64,000 nt of DNA from SIG77 sp045589595 (GCA_045589595.1 JAZNPK010000010.1:1-64000), one strand, 5' to 3'. Numbered from the stretch's first letter, positions 15,750-24,227 are shown. Notes: generated by a model from the letters alone, not told the origin. Made by a program: numbers and translations.

Positions 15750-17651
15750 TTATTTGCTGATGGATTTGAGAGCCATGATATGGCGGATGATTTCCAGACG
15801 GGCTGCAGAAAGATCGAAGGAATCCGTATCAAGTTCTGCAAGGACCTGCATGGCTTTGCGTGCAACATCGCGCACTCTGTAATCCTTGGAGTGCTGCAGG
15901 GGTTTTGCCAACTTCTGGAGCAGTGTGGCATAACGGATGTCGTCCATACCTTCGCGGAATGCTTCCCACGCAAGGGTATCAATGATACCGCCGCCATCGC
16001 CGTACACGAAGTTCATGGGTTTATAGCCTTTGCCTTTCAGGTCGTTGTAACCGTTCAGGTGGTGGGCGTAATTGAAATGGCAGCTCAGACCCGCACGGTA
16101 GGGACCGAAGCCGTACTGACGGCGGATGAATGCCGGGTTTTCCACACCGACATGCTGCTGGGCGTACCAGCCGAAGTAACCGTCGGGAGCGACAAAGTGG
16201 TATTTGTCAGTGTGGTTTTCATTGTTCTGATCGGGCGTGACCGGGGGCCAGTACAGGTCTGCGAGGGTACAGCCTGCAACATAACCGTAACGGCTGTTGA
16301 TGGCGAAACGGAAACCGTGTTCCCGGTAAATATCGACCATTTCACGGGCGGCGACCAGCGCGGCATAACCGTATTCGTCACCCCAGGTCCCGATGAAACC
16401 ATCGGTGGTGCCGTACATTTCAAGATGACTTTCTTTCTGGCGGCGTGCGTCAAACTTCATGTTGGACGTATGGGAGAAATTGAACCGCAGGGAAACGGTC
16501 TTGTCTTCCGTCATACCGGCTTCTTTCACAAGATCCCGGTGTCCGCCGCGATTCCGGAACATGGGACGCGTTTCACCGTGTTCCACAAAGTTTTTCAGTA
16601 TGGAGAGCAGCTGCTGTCTCATCAGTTCATAATTGTTGCCGTTGAGATGCAGAATGATCTCGGGACTGATATATTCGCAGAAATAGACCAGAAATTCTTT
16701 GTCGGTGTCAAAGTAGGTTGCCGGTTTGGGCAGACTGAAGGGCAGAACACGCAGTTCCACCGGGATGGAGGCGATCTGTTTGCCGTCTTTCTTCAGGGCA
16801 ATTGCACCCTTATAGAGACCCGGCTTCTGATTGTCTTTCACATGGGCTGTCAGGAAAAATTCCTTGAAGTGGGCTTCATCAAGAGTCGCACCCTGGAATG
16901 TTTCCGCATCCTTGAAGTTGGGTTTCATGCTGGGGAAGCCTTCCGGACCACGGTAGCGGGTCGCGTCTTCAATGGGATAGTCTACATTCGGCGGGGGATT
17001 GAGCCAGCGGTAGGAAACTTTTCCGTCTTCCTCAGTCAGACGGGCATAGTTGGTTTTTTTCTGCGTGTCAACTTTGATCAGATCTTCATCGTTGAGCAGG
17101 AGTTCCGGACAGAGTTTCAGAGTCTTGTCCTGGAAATAGCTGTACCAGCCGTTGCCGTTCTGATACCAGACCTTGACCGTCTTCAGGTCCAGATCTTTTT
17201 TGGAAAAGACTGCGCCGTCTTCCGATTTGAGATCGCTGACCTCAAACGCAACTTTGCCGAAAGATTTCAACGGATACAGCAAAACCGCACCCGGTTCATA
17301 TTCATTCTGCGCCGCAATGATCCGGAAACCGGTACCGGGTTTGCCGTCAAAGGGATATACATCCGGCAGATACTGGGTTTCACTCATGGCAGGTACGCTG
17401 TAACTGACCACATTGGTTCCGGCAGGAAGCCGGGGAAAATCTTTTGCAACACGGACAGCCGTCGTCTTCACTTTGTCAGACGCTTTGTCCAGATTTTTCA
17501 GAAGAGTCTGAAATGTACCTTGCGCTGAACACAACGCCTTGTACTCGTTCAGCCAGCCAGCCGTCTGTTCCGGCGCCGGCACCTCCACCTGCGCAGAAAG
17601 CGTGAATGCCCCCGCACAGCAGAGAATCGCACTGAGAAGTTTTCGCTTCAT
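15750..17651 (-). CDS. Secreted GH123/DUF4091-like glycoside hydrolase
   Basis: 633 residues from ATG 17651 (AAAGGC upstream). Residues 1-20 form a signal peptide, so the enzyme is periplasmic or exported. A beta-rich N-terminal half is followed by a TIM-barrel-like half. GTWGDEYGYAAL holds an Asp-Glu pair in the place expected for the GH123 catalytic dyad, and the end AWEAFREGMDDIRYATLLQKL matches the DUF4091 C-terminal signature. It is distantly related to the protein at 4538. The substrate is unknown; an amino-sugar glycan is possible from the family. It is the first gene of a two-gene operon with the CBM9-like protein. Confidence 0.72.
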   Translation of the reverse strand: MKRKLLSAILCCAGAFTLSAQVEVPAPEQTAGWLNEYKALCSAQGTFQTLLKNLDKASDKVKTTAVRVAKDFPRLPAGTNVVSYSVPAMSETQYLPDVYPFDGKPGTGFRIIAAQNEYEPGAVLLYPLKSFGKVAFEVSDLKSEDGAVFSKKDLDLKTVKVWYQNGNGWYSYFQDKTLKLCPELLLNDEDLIKVDTQKKTNYARLTEEDGKVSYRWLNPPPNVDYPIEDATRYRGPEGFPSMKPNFKDAETFQGATLDEAHFKEFFLTAHVKDNQKPGLYKGAIALKKDGKQIASIPVELRVLPFSLPKPATYFDTDKEFLVYFCEYISPEIILHLNGNNYELMRQQLLSILKNFVEHGETRPMFRNRGGHRDLVKEAGMTEDKTVSLRFNFSHTSNMKFDARRQKESHLEMYGTTDGFIGTWGDEYGYAALVAAREMVDIYREHGFRFAINSRYGYVAGCTLADLYWPPVTPDQNNENHTDKYHFVAPDGYFGWYAQQHVGVENPAFIRRQYGFGPYRAGLSCHFNYAHHLNGYNDLKGKGYKPMNFVYGDGGGIIDTLAWEAFREGMDDIRYATLLQKLAKPLQHSKDYRVRDVARKAMQVLAELDTDSFDLSAARLEIIRHIMALKSISK

Positions 17652-17672
17652 CGTTTTGCCTTTCTTCGTTAC

Positions 17673-17702
17673 TTTATGGTTTCCGTTTGATGTTGATGTC
17701 AA
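17673..17702 (-). promoter_or_regulatory. Promoter for the secreted GH123-like operon
   Basis: On the minus strand, TTGACA (plus-strand 17697-17702), an 18-bp spacer and CATAAA (17673-17678), 21 bases upstream of the ATG at 17651. Confidence 0.4.
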
Positions 17703-17801
17703 TAGAAAGTTTTATGTTAATCTAATATATGTATCGGAGATTGCAAGCCGCTTTTGTATAAAATATAGAAAAATATTATGTGGCGTTCAGGCATATCGCA
17801 G

Positions 17802-17939
17802 GTGCCCGGCGCGGCACCGCGCGGTACACCGCGCACATTTTTCCGGCGGCGGTTCACCGCCGCCCGGAAAAATGAAGGAACCGCCGCTGCCCCCGAAATG
17901 ATCGGGGCAGGGGCAGTTCCCGGTGCCGCGCCTGGGCGC
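17802..17939. repeat. Four-way-junction palindromic element C
   Basis: The outer stem pairs 17802-17819 with 17921-17939 (18 bp, one bulged T, one wobble). It encloses arm 1 (17820-17833, CGCGG/CCGCG), arm 2 (17837-17873, 16 bp with one bulged C, loop ttca) and arm 3 (17877-17920, imperfect, GGAAC/GTTCC at its base and CCCCGA/TCGGGG at its tip). Three unpaired bases separate arms 1 and 2, and arms 2 and 3. It lies 6 bases past the stop of the minus-strand gene at 17946, between tandem genes. GGCGCGGC is at 17808-17815. Confidence 0.8.
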
Positions 17940-17945
17940 GTAAGT

Positions 17946-19898
17946 TCAGAATGTGAAGCGGAAGATGATCTGTTCGCAGACGGCGGGCGCGCGGTCCAAC
18001 TGTACGATCGAGTCATTGATGCGCCGGAACGGGATTTCTTTCCATGTACCGTCGAGGGTGAGTTCTTCCACATACGCCGGTGTGCGGACGAGGCGGACAT
18101 CCGTATGATCCAGAATATCGACCGAAAGATTCTGGACCACAAGCAGTTCCCGTTTATCTGCAAGGATGCCGTGGCGGACGAGTGTCTGCTGATCGGCATT
18201 TTCCACGCTCATTTCAAAGGTGGAACCGTTCAGGGCGTCAAGGATCTTTTTCAGCCACTGACGGCGGGCGGGACGCAGGATCTTGAAAAATTCCATATCG
18301 GTATGCCAACCGGCAACCGCGATCCTGCCGCCCAGTTCGTTGGTGAAGAACGTCACTGCGGGTGCAACGGGTTTCAGTTCATCAAAGCGGGGATTGCCCT
18401 GTGCGAACATCGTCAAGACCTGAACCTGATCGTTGATGGGGACCAGTTCCGCCAATTCGGGATCCCACTGACACCATGCGGTGAGATTGGTTTCCGGATC
18501 GAATTCCGTACTGAAATGGAAATCATCGCCGCCGTCAGATGCGGTGACGCCCATCAGCGGACCGTAGCCCCGTTCGGTCAGGATTTTTGCCGCTCTGCCG
18601 TCGATGAGCAGTTTTCCGGAGAACATGCTGCGGATCTCTTCATCTTTGAGCAGGGGGATCTCTGCGGACGTGAGTGTCTGGATCAGATCCGTTTCCGGAG
18701 CCGTATAGAACACCGGGAATGCGAAGGGGGAGAATACCTGCAGGTTCCAGCAGCGATAAGGCATACTGGGTTCACCGGCAAGACAGGGGTGCAATGCTGC
18801 CGGGGGATGGAACATGGGAGATGCCACACCCTGCCACCGGATCCCGTCCACGGTTTCCGCCAGTTTTTCATAAAACGCCATATTGTCCCGCAGTTTTGCT
18901 TCGTACCGGGCCTGTGATCCGGTATTGACGGGCTGATTGAATTCACTTACCCAGAGTTTGCTGCCGTTCAGACCGCAGAGGATCCCATTGACGATATGGG
19001 CGTGGAACATATTCGCGCCGACGCTGTAATAATTCTGGGGGAATGTATCGCTTTCCGCGATCAGATCTGAAACGCCGCTGATCTGGTATTTCACGATGTA
19101 AGTATTGTAGAGTTTGCCGAAAAAAGTGTTCCGGTGCTGATTGCCGTAAATGGCATTGTTGATCCGGATGAACGGTTCTGTTTTGCCCGCAAGAATATGT
19201 GCGGCATCGCTGACAAAACCATAGCCCAGACTGGGGGCGCAGAGACCGCAGCGGCAATCGGGATCCACGCTGTCGATGGCTGCCCGGATCTCTCCGGCAA
19301 AATCGAGAACCGTTTTGCGCCGGATCTGCATCACCGTCTGGATCACCGGATCTTCAATCGGGCGGGTATTGATGATCTCCTCCAGTTCCGCTTTGGTGTA
19401 ATTCGCACCGAGGGCGCGGTTGTATTCCGCCATGTGCAGCGGACAGAAACATTCGTTGCGGCGCAGCCCGAAGTCGTCATCCACCAGCAGGAATGCCGCA
19501 CCCGCACGGACCGTTTCCGCGCAGGCTTCCCGGATATATGCAACAAAATCCGGATCCAGGTGACACATCCGCTGGGATTTCTTATCGCCCAATTCAACAG
19601 AACGCTGCCAGGTCTCATCCGTCATGGGAACTTTGCCCGACCAGCCATGTCCCTGTGTACTCTGGATCAGTACGCCCAGTTCAATATCCGTCCCTTCAAG
19701 TGCTGCACGGATATGCCGGAATGCCGCTGTCAGCTGATCGATCTTTTTCCGCGCCGGATAACCGGTGGGGTGATAACTGAAACTGAGCGCGAAGCAGTCA
19801 AGTTTTACATCCCGGTGCTGACGGAGGATTTCCGAAACTGCAAAATCCACATCACGGAAAACAGGTACGATATTGATGAAATGCAACTTCTTTGCCAT
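17946..19898 (-). CDS. Putative TIM-barrel glycosidase-like protein (unassigned family)
   Basis: 650 residues with no signal peptide. The first 400 residues read like an (alpha/beta)8 barrel (LGVLIQSTQGHGW, LLVDDDFGLRR, CRCGLCAPSLG, LWVSEFNQP), where the acidic residues in VDDDFG and VSEFN could be catalytic. A beta-galactosidase-trimerisation-like middle region follows (FSPFAFPVFYT to LLIDGRAA), then a beta-rich tail. The overall order recalls clan GH-A enzymes such as GH42, but I cannot name the family. The start at 19898 has AAGGAA upstream. The gene stands alone: element C lies past its 3' end, and the transporter gene upstream on the same strand is separated by a promoter-sized gap. Confidence 0.55.
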   Translation of the reverse strand: MAKKLHFINIVPVFRDVDFAVSEILRQHRDVKLDCFALSFSYHPTGYPARKKIDQLTAAFRHIRAALEGTDIELGVLIQSTQGHGWSGKVPMTDETWQRSVELGDKKSQRMCHLDPDFVAYIREACAETVRAGAAFLLVDDDFGLRRNECFCPLHMAEYNRALGANYTKAELEEIINTRPIEDPVIQTVMQIRRKTVLDFAGEIRAAIDSVDPDCRCGLCAPSLGYGFVSDAAHILAGKTEPFIRINNAIYGNQHRNTFFGKLYNTYIVKYQISGVSDLIAESDTFPQNYYSVGANMFHAHIVNGILCGLNGSKLWVSEFNQPVNTGSQARYEAKLRDNMAFYEKLAETVDGIRWQGVASPMFHPPAALHPCLAGEPSMPYRCWNLQVFSPFAFPVFYTAPETDLIQTLTSAEIPLLKDEEIRSMFSGKLLIDGRAAKILTERGYGPLMGVTASDGGDDFHFSTEFDPETNLTAWCQWDPELAELVPINDQVQVLTMFAQGNPRFDELKPVAPAVTFFTNELGGRIAVAGWHTDMEFFKILRPARRQWLKKILDALNGSTFEMSVENADQQTLVRHGILADKRELLVVQNLSVDILDHTDVRLVRTPAYVEELTLDGTWKEIPFRRINDSIVQLDRAPAVCEQIIFRFTF

Positions 19899-19960
19899 TT
19901 GCCGTTTTTCCTTATGTTGTTTGTTGAAACGGTATGTTGAAAGAGGATGGAATCAGTTCA

Positions 19961-19988
19961 AATATAATCTGTTCCGGTGATAATACAA
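19961..19988 (-). promoter_or_regulatory. Promoter for the gene at 17946
   Basis: On the minus strand, TTGTAT (plus-strand 19983-19988), a 16-bp spacer and TATATT (19961-19966). Confidence 0.45.
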
Positions 19989-20025
19989 TCGGAAAACAGA
20001 AAAAATCAACAAAAAACGGAAGCGT

Positions 20026-21054
20026 TCAATACCCGCCCAGACTTTTGAGCCACGGCACAATATCGTATCCCCTCAGCGGAAGGTCCATAAAGGTCTTGGG
20101 GAAACACAGCCCCGAAAGCCCGATAAGACACAGCACAATGGCACTGATCTGAAGCGCCGTGACTTTTTCCCGGAGTTTCAGAATGGAATACAGAGAGAAG
20201 GACACGATACAGCTGCCCACCATCAGCGGATAACACACCGATCCCGCTCCGGCTCTGCCCATCGCATCCAGTCCGGGATAAAGAAGCACATACGCCAGAA
20301 ACAGATTGAAGGGCAGCATCCCGAGAACATAAAGATACAGCCAGGGATTTTTCAAACCGGAAAACATCTCGCCCGCACTGTTTCTGTCGCGGACATACCG
20401 GACAAAGATCCAGATGCACGCAGCAAACAGTGTGCCTCCCGCCGCGCACAGAGACCGCAGGATGGGAGAAATCAGTTTCGGACTTTCAAAATAGGCGGAG
20501 GGCGCTGCGGAAATATTCTGCTGAAGGGCTGTAATGGCAAGAGCAAGCAGCGCATAAAACCGCCAGGATTTCCTGATCGCCGTGGCAGGCTGGACTTCCT
20601 GCTGATTTTTTGCCATGGTGAAAAATACAAGTGCGATCCCGACCAGAATGATCCCCGCAAGATTCGGCACCGTTATGGCCTGGGCAAATAGCAGCAGCCC
20701 CACCATATAGGGAAAAATCAGAGCAGACTGCATAATGCCCCAGACCGCGCCGTTCGGACCGCGTCTCATACCCGCGCTCATTGCCTGAAGCCCGAAGTAG
20801 TTCACAAAGTTGCCGCAGAACAATGTTGCGCAGGTGAACAGGATTTCTTTCGTGCCGCATGGAGTCGGTTTCATGAAGAAAAATGCAATGCACGAGCCGA
20901 CAAGCAGGGTCGCAACTGCGCCGGTAAATTGTATCAGCGCCGTTTCAACTCCGCGTTTCGGAGCATCACCGAAAATGATGCCCACCAGACACCAGCTTGC
21001 CCCGACCATCAGCAGGGCGAAGATACCGAAAACGAGATCGGGTAACCCGAACAT
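20026..21054 (-). CDS. DMT/RhaT-like sugar permease
   Basis: 342 residues from ATG 21054 (AAGGAT upstream). It is nearly all hydrophobic, with about ten membrane segments in the pattern of the drug/metabolite transporter superfamily, including the paired repeat ending in QISAIVLCLIGLSG. The length and the PNGAVWGIMQSALIFPYMVG segment resemble L-rhamnose or glucose-uptake members (RhaT/GRP) rather than short EamA proteins. That would fit uptake of sugars released by the glycosidases on both sides. Substrate unknown. Confidence 0.7.
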   Translation of the reverse strand: MFGLPDLVFGIFALLMVGASWCLVGIIFGDAPKRGVETALIQFTGAVATLLVGSCIAFFFMKPTPCGTKEILFTCATLFCGNFVNYFGLQAMSAGMRRGPNGAVWGIMQSALIFPYMVGLLLFAQAITVPNLAGIILVGIALVFFTMAKNQQEVQPATAIRKSWRFYALLALAITALQQNISAAPSAYFESPKLISPILRSLCAAGGTLFAACIWIFVRYVRDRNSAGEMFSGLKNPWLYLYVLGMLPFNLFLAYVLLYPGLDAMGRAGAGSVCYPLMVGSCIVSFSLYSILKLREKVTALQISAIVLCLIGLSGLCFPKTFMDLPLRGYDIVPWLKSLGGY

Positions 21055-21093
21055 GATCCAGAATCCTTGTTGCTTTCTGTTTTGCTTTGGAAA

Positions 21094-21117
21094 AGGTGTA
21101 TCCTTTAATATACACCT
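21094..21117. promoter_or_regulatory. Candidate operator overlapping the transporter promoter
   Basis: A perfect 8-bp inverted repeat, AGGTGTAT (21094-21101) and ATACACCT (21110-21117), with an 8-base spacer. It covers the -10 box of the transporter promoter, where a bound repressor would block transcription. Confidence 0.5.
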
Positions 21118-21135
21118 GCAACGCCTTGTCTGCAA
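21107..21135 (-). promoter_or_regulatory. Promoter for the permease gene
   Basis: On the minus strand, TTGCAG (plus-strand 21130-21135), a 17-bp spacer and TATATT (21107-21112). Confidence 0.55.
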
Positions 21136-21159
21136 GCGCAGAAAATCATGTCAGGATGA

Positions 21160-22524
21160 TTATTTTTCAAATGTTACCAGAAATGCAGCGGAGCCGTTTC
21201 CGTTTTTGATCAGGGTCAGTGTATTGTTCCGCCAGATCAGTTGCGCCGGAACCAGATCATGATCGTTGTCCAGCACCATCGCCGTAACGGATTTTGCGTC
21301 TTCCATACCTGCAACTTCCACCTCGATCGTGGCTCTGGTCCCCAGAAAATCTGTGATCAGCAGACTGCCTTTGTTCTGTTCCGGATCGACAGCCGCAATG
21401 GTATAAGTCTTCCGGTGAAGGGCGGTCGATTCCACCTTTTCGGAATTTTCCGCAAGAAACTGACCGAACATCTTCATGGAATAGAAATTTTTTGTCAGGC
21501 GTCTGAACTCATCCCGGAATCCCCACGTCCCGTCAATGGCAGCCCCGTAATAGAATCCGGAATCCAGCGGCTGATCCTGCCAGCCGGAAAGGACCGCAAG
21601 ATTGAAACAGGCGGAATCAATGCCGTGTATGCCGCAGGGACCTTCCACCGCATGACTGCGCAGTTCCGGCGTGGCACTTGACTGGACCCCGACCCATGAT
21701 GTGATGTAATGCCATTCATTGATGCAGGTCTCGGTCTCTGTGAAACCGCGTGCATCCAGTTTTTCACGGACCCGGCGCGGCTGTTCGATCAGATCGTCTG
21801 CGTTGGCGGAATAACAGTGCCAGGAGAAAAAGTCGGGCTTGACACCGGCTTCTTCGCAGGCGGTCAGAATGAGATTGAGATACCAGTCACTGATGCCGCA
21901 GAGTGCAGGTCCGCCGATTTTGAGTTCAGGAAATTCGCTTTTCAACCGTTTGAGTACCGTTACAAAAAGTTTTACAAAACCCTCTTCCGTGCCGCACCAG
22001 GCTTTTGTACTCAGATCCGGTTCGTTCCAGAATTCCCAGTAAATCATATCGTTGTACTCAAAACCGTTCGCCCAGCCCTTTGTATAGTGCCGCACGATCC
22101 CTGCCAGAACTTCAGCATATTTTTCATAATCTTCCGGGGGCAGGGTGTTGTAATGTTCATCCGCTCCGCCGGTCCCTGTGTGTTCAATGCTGGTGCCGAG
22201 ACGGTAGAAGACCGCCATGCCGCAGTCATGCGCCAACTTGATGATGTCGTCGGTCGCGCGGAAATAATAATTTTCCGGTTTTGACGGATCAAGATGCATC
22301 AGCGGAAAAATAAAATGCGTGTCGATCATACGCTGTCCGGCATTCCACAACGCCCAGTCGTGCGTACGCGTACCCCAGAAATTCATTTCCTTGAATTCCT
22401 GCGTAAAATCAATGAGCGCGCGCGAGGCGAGGGGCGTACAGGAATTGCTGCCGTGCTGTTTGTGACGCAGTGTCCCGGTCCGTTTGGAAAAATCCACTTT
22501 CGCTGCTGTCGTGACTTTGGACAT
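21160..22524 (-). CDS. GH39-like glycoside hydrolase (clan GH-A)
   Basis: 454 residues from ATG 22524, with AAAGGAT 8 bases upstream. The retaining clan GH-A dyad is clear: acid/base E168 in WEFWNEPD and nucleophile E270 in TCINEWHY. The layout (about 330-residue barrel, then a small beta-sandwich) resembles GH39 beta-xylosidase or alpha-L-iduronidase types. No signal peptide, so it acts on imported oligosaccharides. It is divergent from an AraC-family gene 154 bases away, which is its likely regulator. Two AAAAGTTCATTG repeats lie in its leader. Exact sugar unknown. Confidence 0.78.
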   Translation of the reverse strand: MSKVTTAAKVDFSKRTGTLRHKQHGSNSCTPLASRALIDFTQEFKEMNFWGTRTHDWALWNAGQRMIDTHFIFPLMHLDPSKPENYYFRATDDIIKLAHDCGMAVFYRLGTSIEHTGTGGADEHYNTLPPEDYEKYAEVLAGIVRHYTKGWANGFEYNDMIYWEFWNEPDLSTKAWCGTEEGFVKLFVTVLKRLKSEFPELKIGGPALCGISDWYLNLILTACEEAGVKPDFFSWHCYSANADDLIEQPRRVREKLDARGFTETETCINEWHYITSWVGVQSSATPELRSHAVEGPCGIHGIDSACFNLAVLSGWQDQPLDSGFYYGAAIDGTWGFRDEFRRLTKNFYSMKMFGQFLAENSEKVESTALHRKTYTIAAVDPEQNKGSLLITDFLGTRATIEVEVAGMEDAKSVTAMVLDNDHDLVPAQLIWRNNTLTLIKNGNGSAAFLVTFEK

Positions 22525-22541
22525 AAGAACTATCCTTTCTG

Positions 22542-22593
22542 AAAAGTTCATTGTTTTTTTTATTCAGAACTGCTTGCAAAAAAAAGTTCATTG
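22542..22593. repeat. Direct repeat AAAAGTTCATTG (two copies), candidate regulator site
   Basis: Identical 12-mers at 22542-22553 and 22582-22593, 40 bases apart start to start (about four helical turns), in the GH39 leader just downstream of its promoter. Tandem direct half-sites in phase are typical of AraC-family proteins, and one is encoded divergently at 22679. Confidence 0.5.
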
Positions 22594-22597
22594 CTTT

Positions 22598-22626
22598 ATA
22601 TTACACCCGATCCGGAAAAAATTCAA
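22598..22626 (-). promoter_or_regulatory. Promoter for the GH39-like gene
   Basis: On the minus strand, TTGAAT (plus-strand 22621-22626), a 17-bp spacer and TAATAT (22598-22603). Confidence 0.6.
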
Positions 22627-22678
22627 TGCACTATCCTGACGATTTTCTTATCTTTACTGCCAAAACGGAGATGTGGCG

Positions 22679-23548
22679 ATGGAAGAAAAAAAACTCTATT
22701 ATCTGTATGACGAAGAACGTCTGCTGGATTATCCCTACCGTCTCATCGCCATCGGTTGGATGCCTCATCATATCCACTTTCATAAAAATGCGAACCTGAA
22801 GTGCAGTTTTGTCTGTATTTCCAGCAATATGGAAAGCGCCGGATGCCATATCAGGAATGGTGTGGAGATCAATTCGGAACCGAATCGTTTGCCGCATTTC
22901 GGCATGCTGAAGCCCGGAACGCGTATCCATACCATCAAGGCGTCTTATCACGACGAGATCTTCTTCATGTACCCGGCAGAAACGTATGAGGATCTGCTGA
23001 AACTTTTTCAGTGCAGTGAAGATGAAAGCTCCTTTTCTTTTTCTGCTGTTCCGGAAGATATCGTGATCGAGATCCGGAAGGAATTGCTCAACCTCAACAG
23101 CCCCGGTACCGCGGACCGTCTCGACCAGTTGGCGATCCGTCTCTTTTCCGAGATCATTCTGCGCCGCCGGATAAATGACGATAAAACCGATACACCATCC
23201 ATTAAACTCCATACCATCGCCGCTGAATTGAAACGGGGCGTTCCCCTGCAGCACCTCCTGAAAGAATTCGGATACAGCGAACGCACCTTTTACAGAGAAT
23301 GGAAAAAAATCTGCGATGTGCCCCCCAATGAATACAGGATCCAGGCAATGCTTCATACCGCGTGTACCCTTCTGGCTGAAGGCGGGATGACTCACGGCGA
23401 GATCGCTCAAGTCTGCCGGTTCGATAATATGAGCTACTTTTATCAGCAGTTCCGGAAACGGATCGGTATGACTCCCGGTGCGTACCGGAAAAAACATAAA
23501 CATAACATTTTCCCCGCAGAACAGAAGGCTCAGACTGATGAAGATTGA
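22679..23548 (+). CDS. AraC-family transcriptional regulator
   Basis: 289 residues from ATG 22679, chosen over a GTG at 22673 because GGAG sits 8 bases before the ATG. The N-terminal part is a sensor of unknown ligand. The C-terminal 100 residues carry the AraC domain (LQHLLKEFGYSERTFYREWKK and GEIAQVCRFDNMSYFYQQFRKRIGMTPGAYRK). It is divergent from the GH39-like gene and overlaps the next gene by 11 bases, so the two are translationally coupled. It probably controls the GH39 gene through the AAAAGTTCATTG repeats. Confidence 0.87.
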   Translation: MEEKKLYYLYDEERLLDYPYRLIAIGWMPHHIHFHKNANLKCSFVCISSNMESAGCHIRNGVEINSEPNRLPHFGMLKPGTRIHTIKASYHDEIFFMYPAETYEDLLKLFQCSEDESSFSFSAVPEDIVIEIRKELLNLNSPGTADRLDQLAIRLFSEIILRRRINDDKTDTPSIKLHTIAAELKRGVPLQHLLKEFGYSERTFYREWKKICDVPPNEYRIQAMLHTACTLLAEGGMTHGEIAQVCRFDNMSYFYQQFRKRIGMTPGAYRKKHKHNIFPAEQKAQTDED

Positions 23549-24110
23549 TCCCATAGACATCATCCTGAAATTTTATCCGGACGATACCCCGCAACGGCAG
23601 ATGCTCCTGAAACACAGTCATCAAGTCCGGGATAAAGCACTGGAGATCCTCCGGTCTCTGCCCCCGGAAAACGCTGAAAACGGGGAACTTGATCCCGATA
23701 CCGTCGCAGCCGGCGCAATGCTGCACGATATCGGGATCTGCCGCTGTTATGCACCCGGTATCCTCTGCAACGGCCCCGAACCGTACCTCGCGCATGGTAT
23801 CATCGGCGCCGGAATGATCCGGCAGCTCAATCCGGAACTGGAAGTCTTCGCGCGGATCTGCGAACGCCATACCGGCAGCGGATTGACCGCAGATGAAATA
23901 CGATGTCAGAACCTGCCCATCCCCGAACAGGATTATCTGCCGGAAACAAAGTGCGAAAAGTTGATCTGCCTCGCCGATAAGTTTTTTTCCAAGTCCGGCG
24001 ATATGAAAGAAAAATCCATCAGCCATATCCGGAAAAGTATGGAAAAATTCGGTGCCGGTCCCCTGAAACGGTTCGATGACCTGATGAAAGAATTCAACCT
24101 GATCCGGTAA
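23538..24110 (+). CDS. HD-domain phosphohydrolase
   Basis: 190 residues with the HD superfamily ligand set: His in LLKHSHQV, the HD pair in MLHDIGI, His in AHGIIGAGM and ERHTG, and a late Asp in CLADKF. The layout matches small uncharacterised HD proteins (HDIG type) that hydrolyse phosphate esters or nucleotides. The start ATG lies inside the end of the AraC gene, an 11-base overlap. Why a phosphohydrolase is coupled to a sugar regulator is unclear; it could remove a toxic sugar or nucleotide phosphate. It ends 18 bases before element D. Confidence 0.8.
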   Translation: MKIDPIDIILKFYPDDTPQRQMLLKHSHQVRDKALEILRSLPPENAENGELDPDTVAAGAMLHDIGICRCYAPGILCNGPEPYLAHGIIGAGMIRQLNPELEVFARICERHTGSGLTADEIRCQNLPIPEQDYLPETKCEKLICLADKFFSKSGDMKEKSISHIRKSMEKFGAGPLKRFDDLMKEFNLIR

Positions 24111-24128
24111 AAAAGAAAAACGGTCAGA

Positions 24129-24227
24129 GGCGGCGGGCGCGGCACGCCGCAAAAATGTTTTTTTGCGGCTGGACAGCTGCCGCTGTCCGTGGCGGTCTGC
24201 GACCGCCACAGTGCCGCGCCCGCCGCC
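24129..24227. repeat. Four-way-junction palindromic element D
   Basis: A perfect 17-bp outer stem (24129-24145 with 24211-24227) encloses arm 1 (24146-24155/24160-24169, 10 bp with A5/T5), arm 2 (24171-24177/24182-24188, 7 bp) and arm 3 (24189-24197/24201-24209, 9 bp with a TGC loop). Only T24170 and A24210 are unpaired. It separates the HD gene from a convergent tRNA-Thr and could terminate both. GGCGCGGC is at 24136-24143. Confidence 0.87.

Noticed and set aside
15438..17528. A 696-codon plus-strand open frame
   Set aside because: Antisense to the secreted GH123-like gene and the signal peptide of its neighbour, with a His/Phe/Val-rich composition typical of shadow frames.
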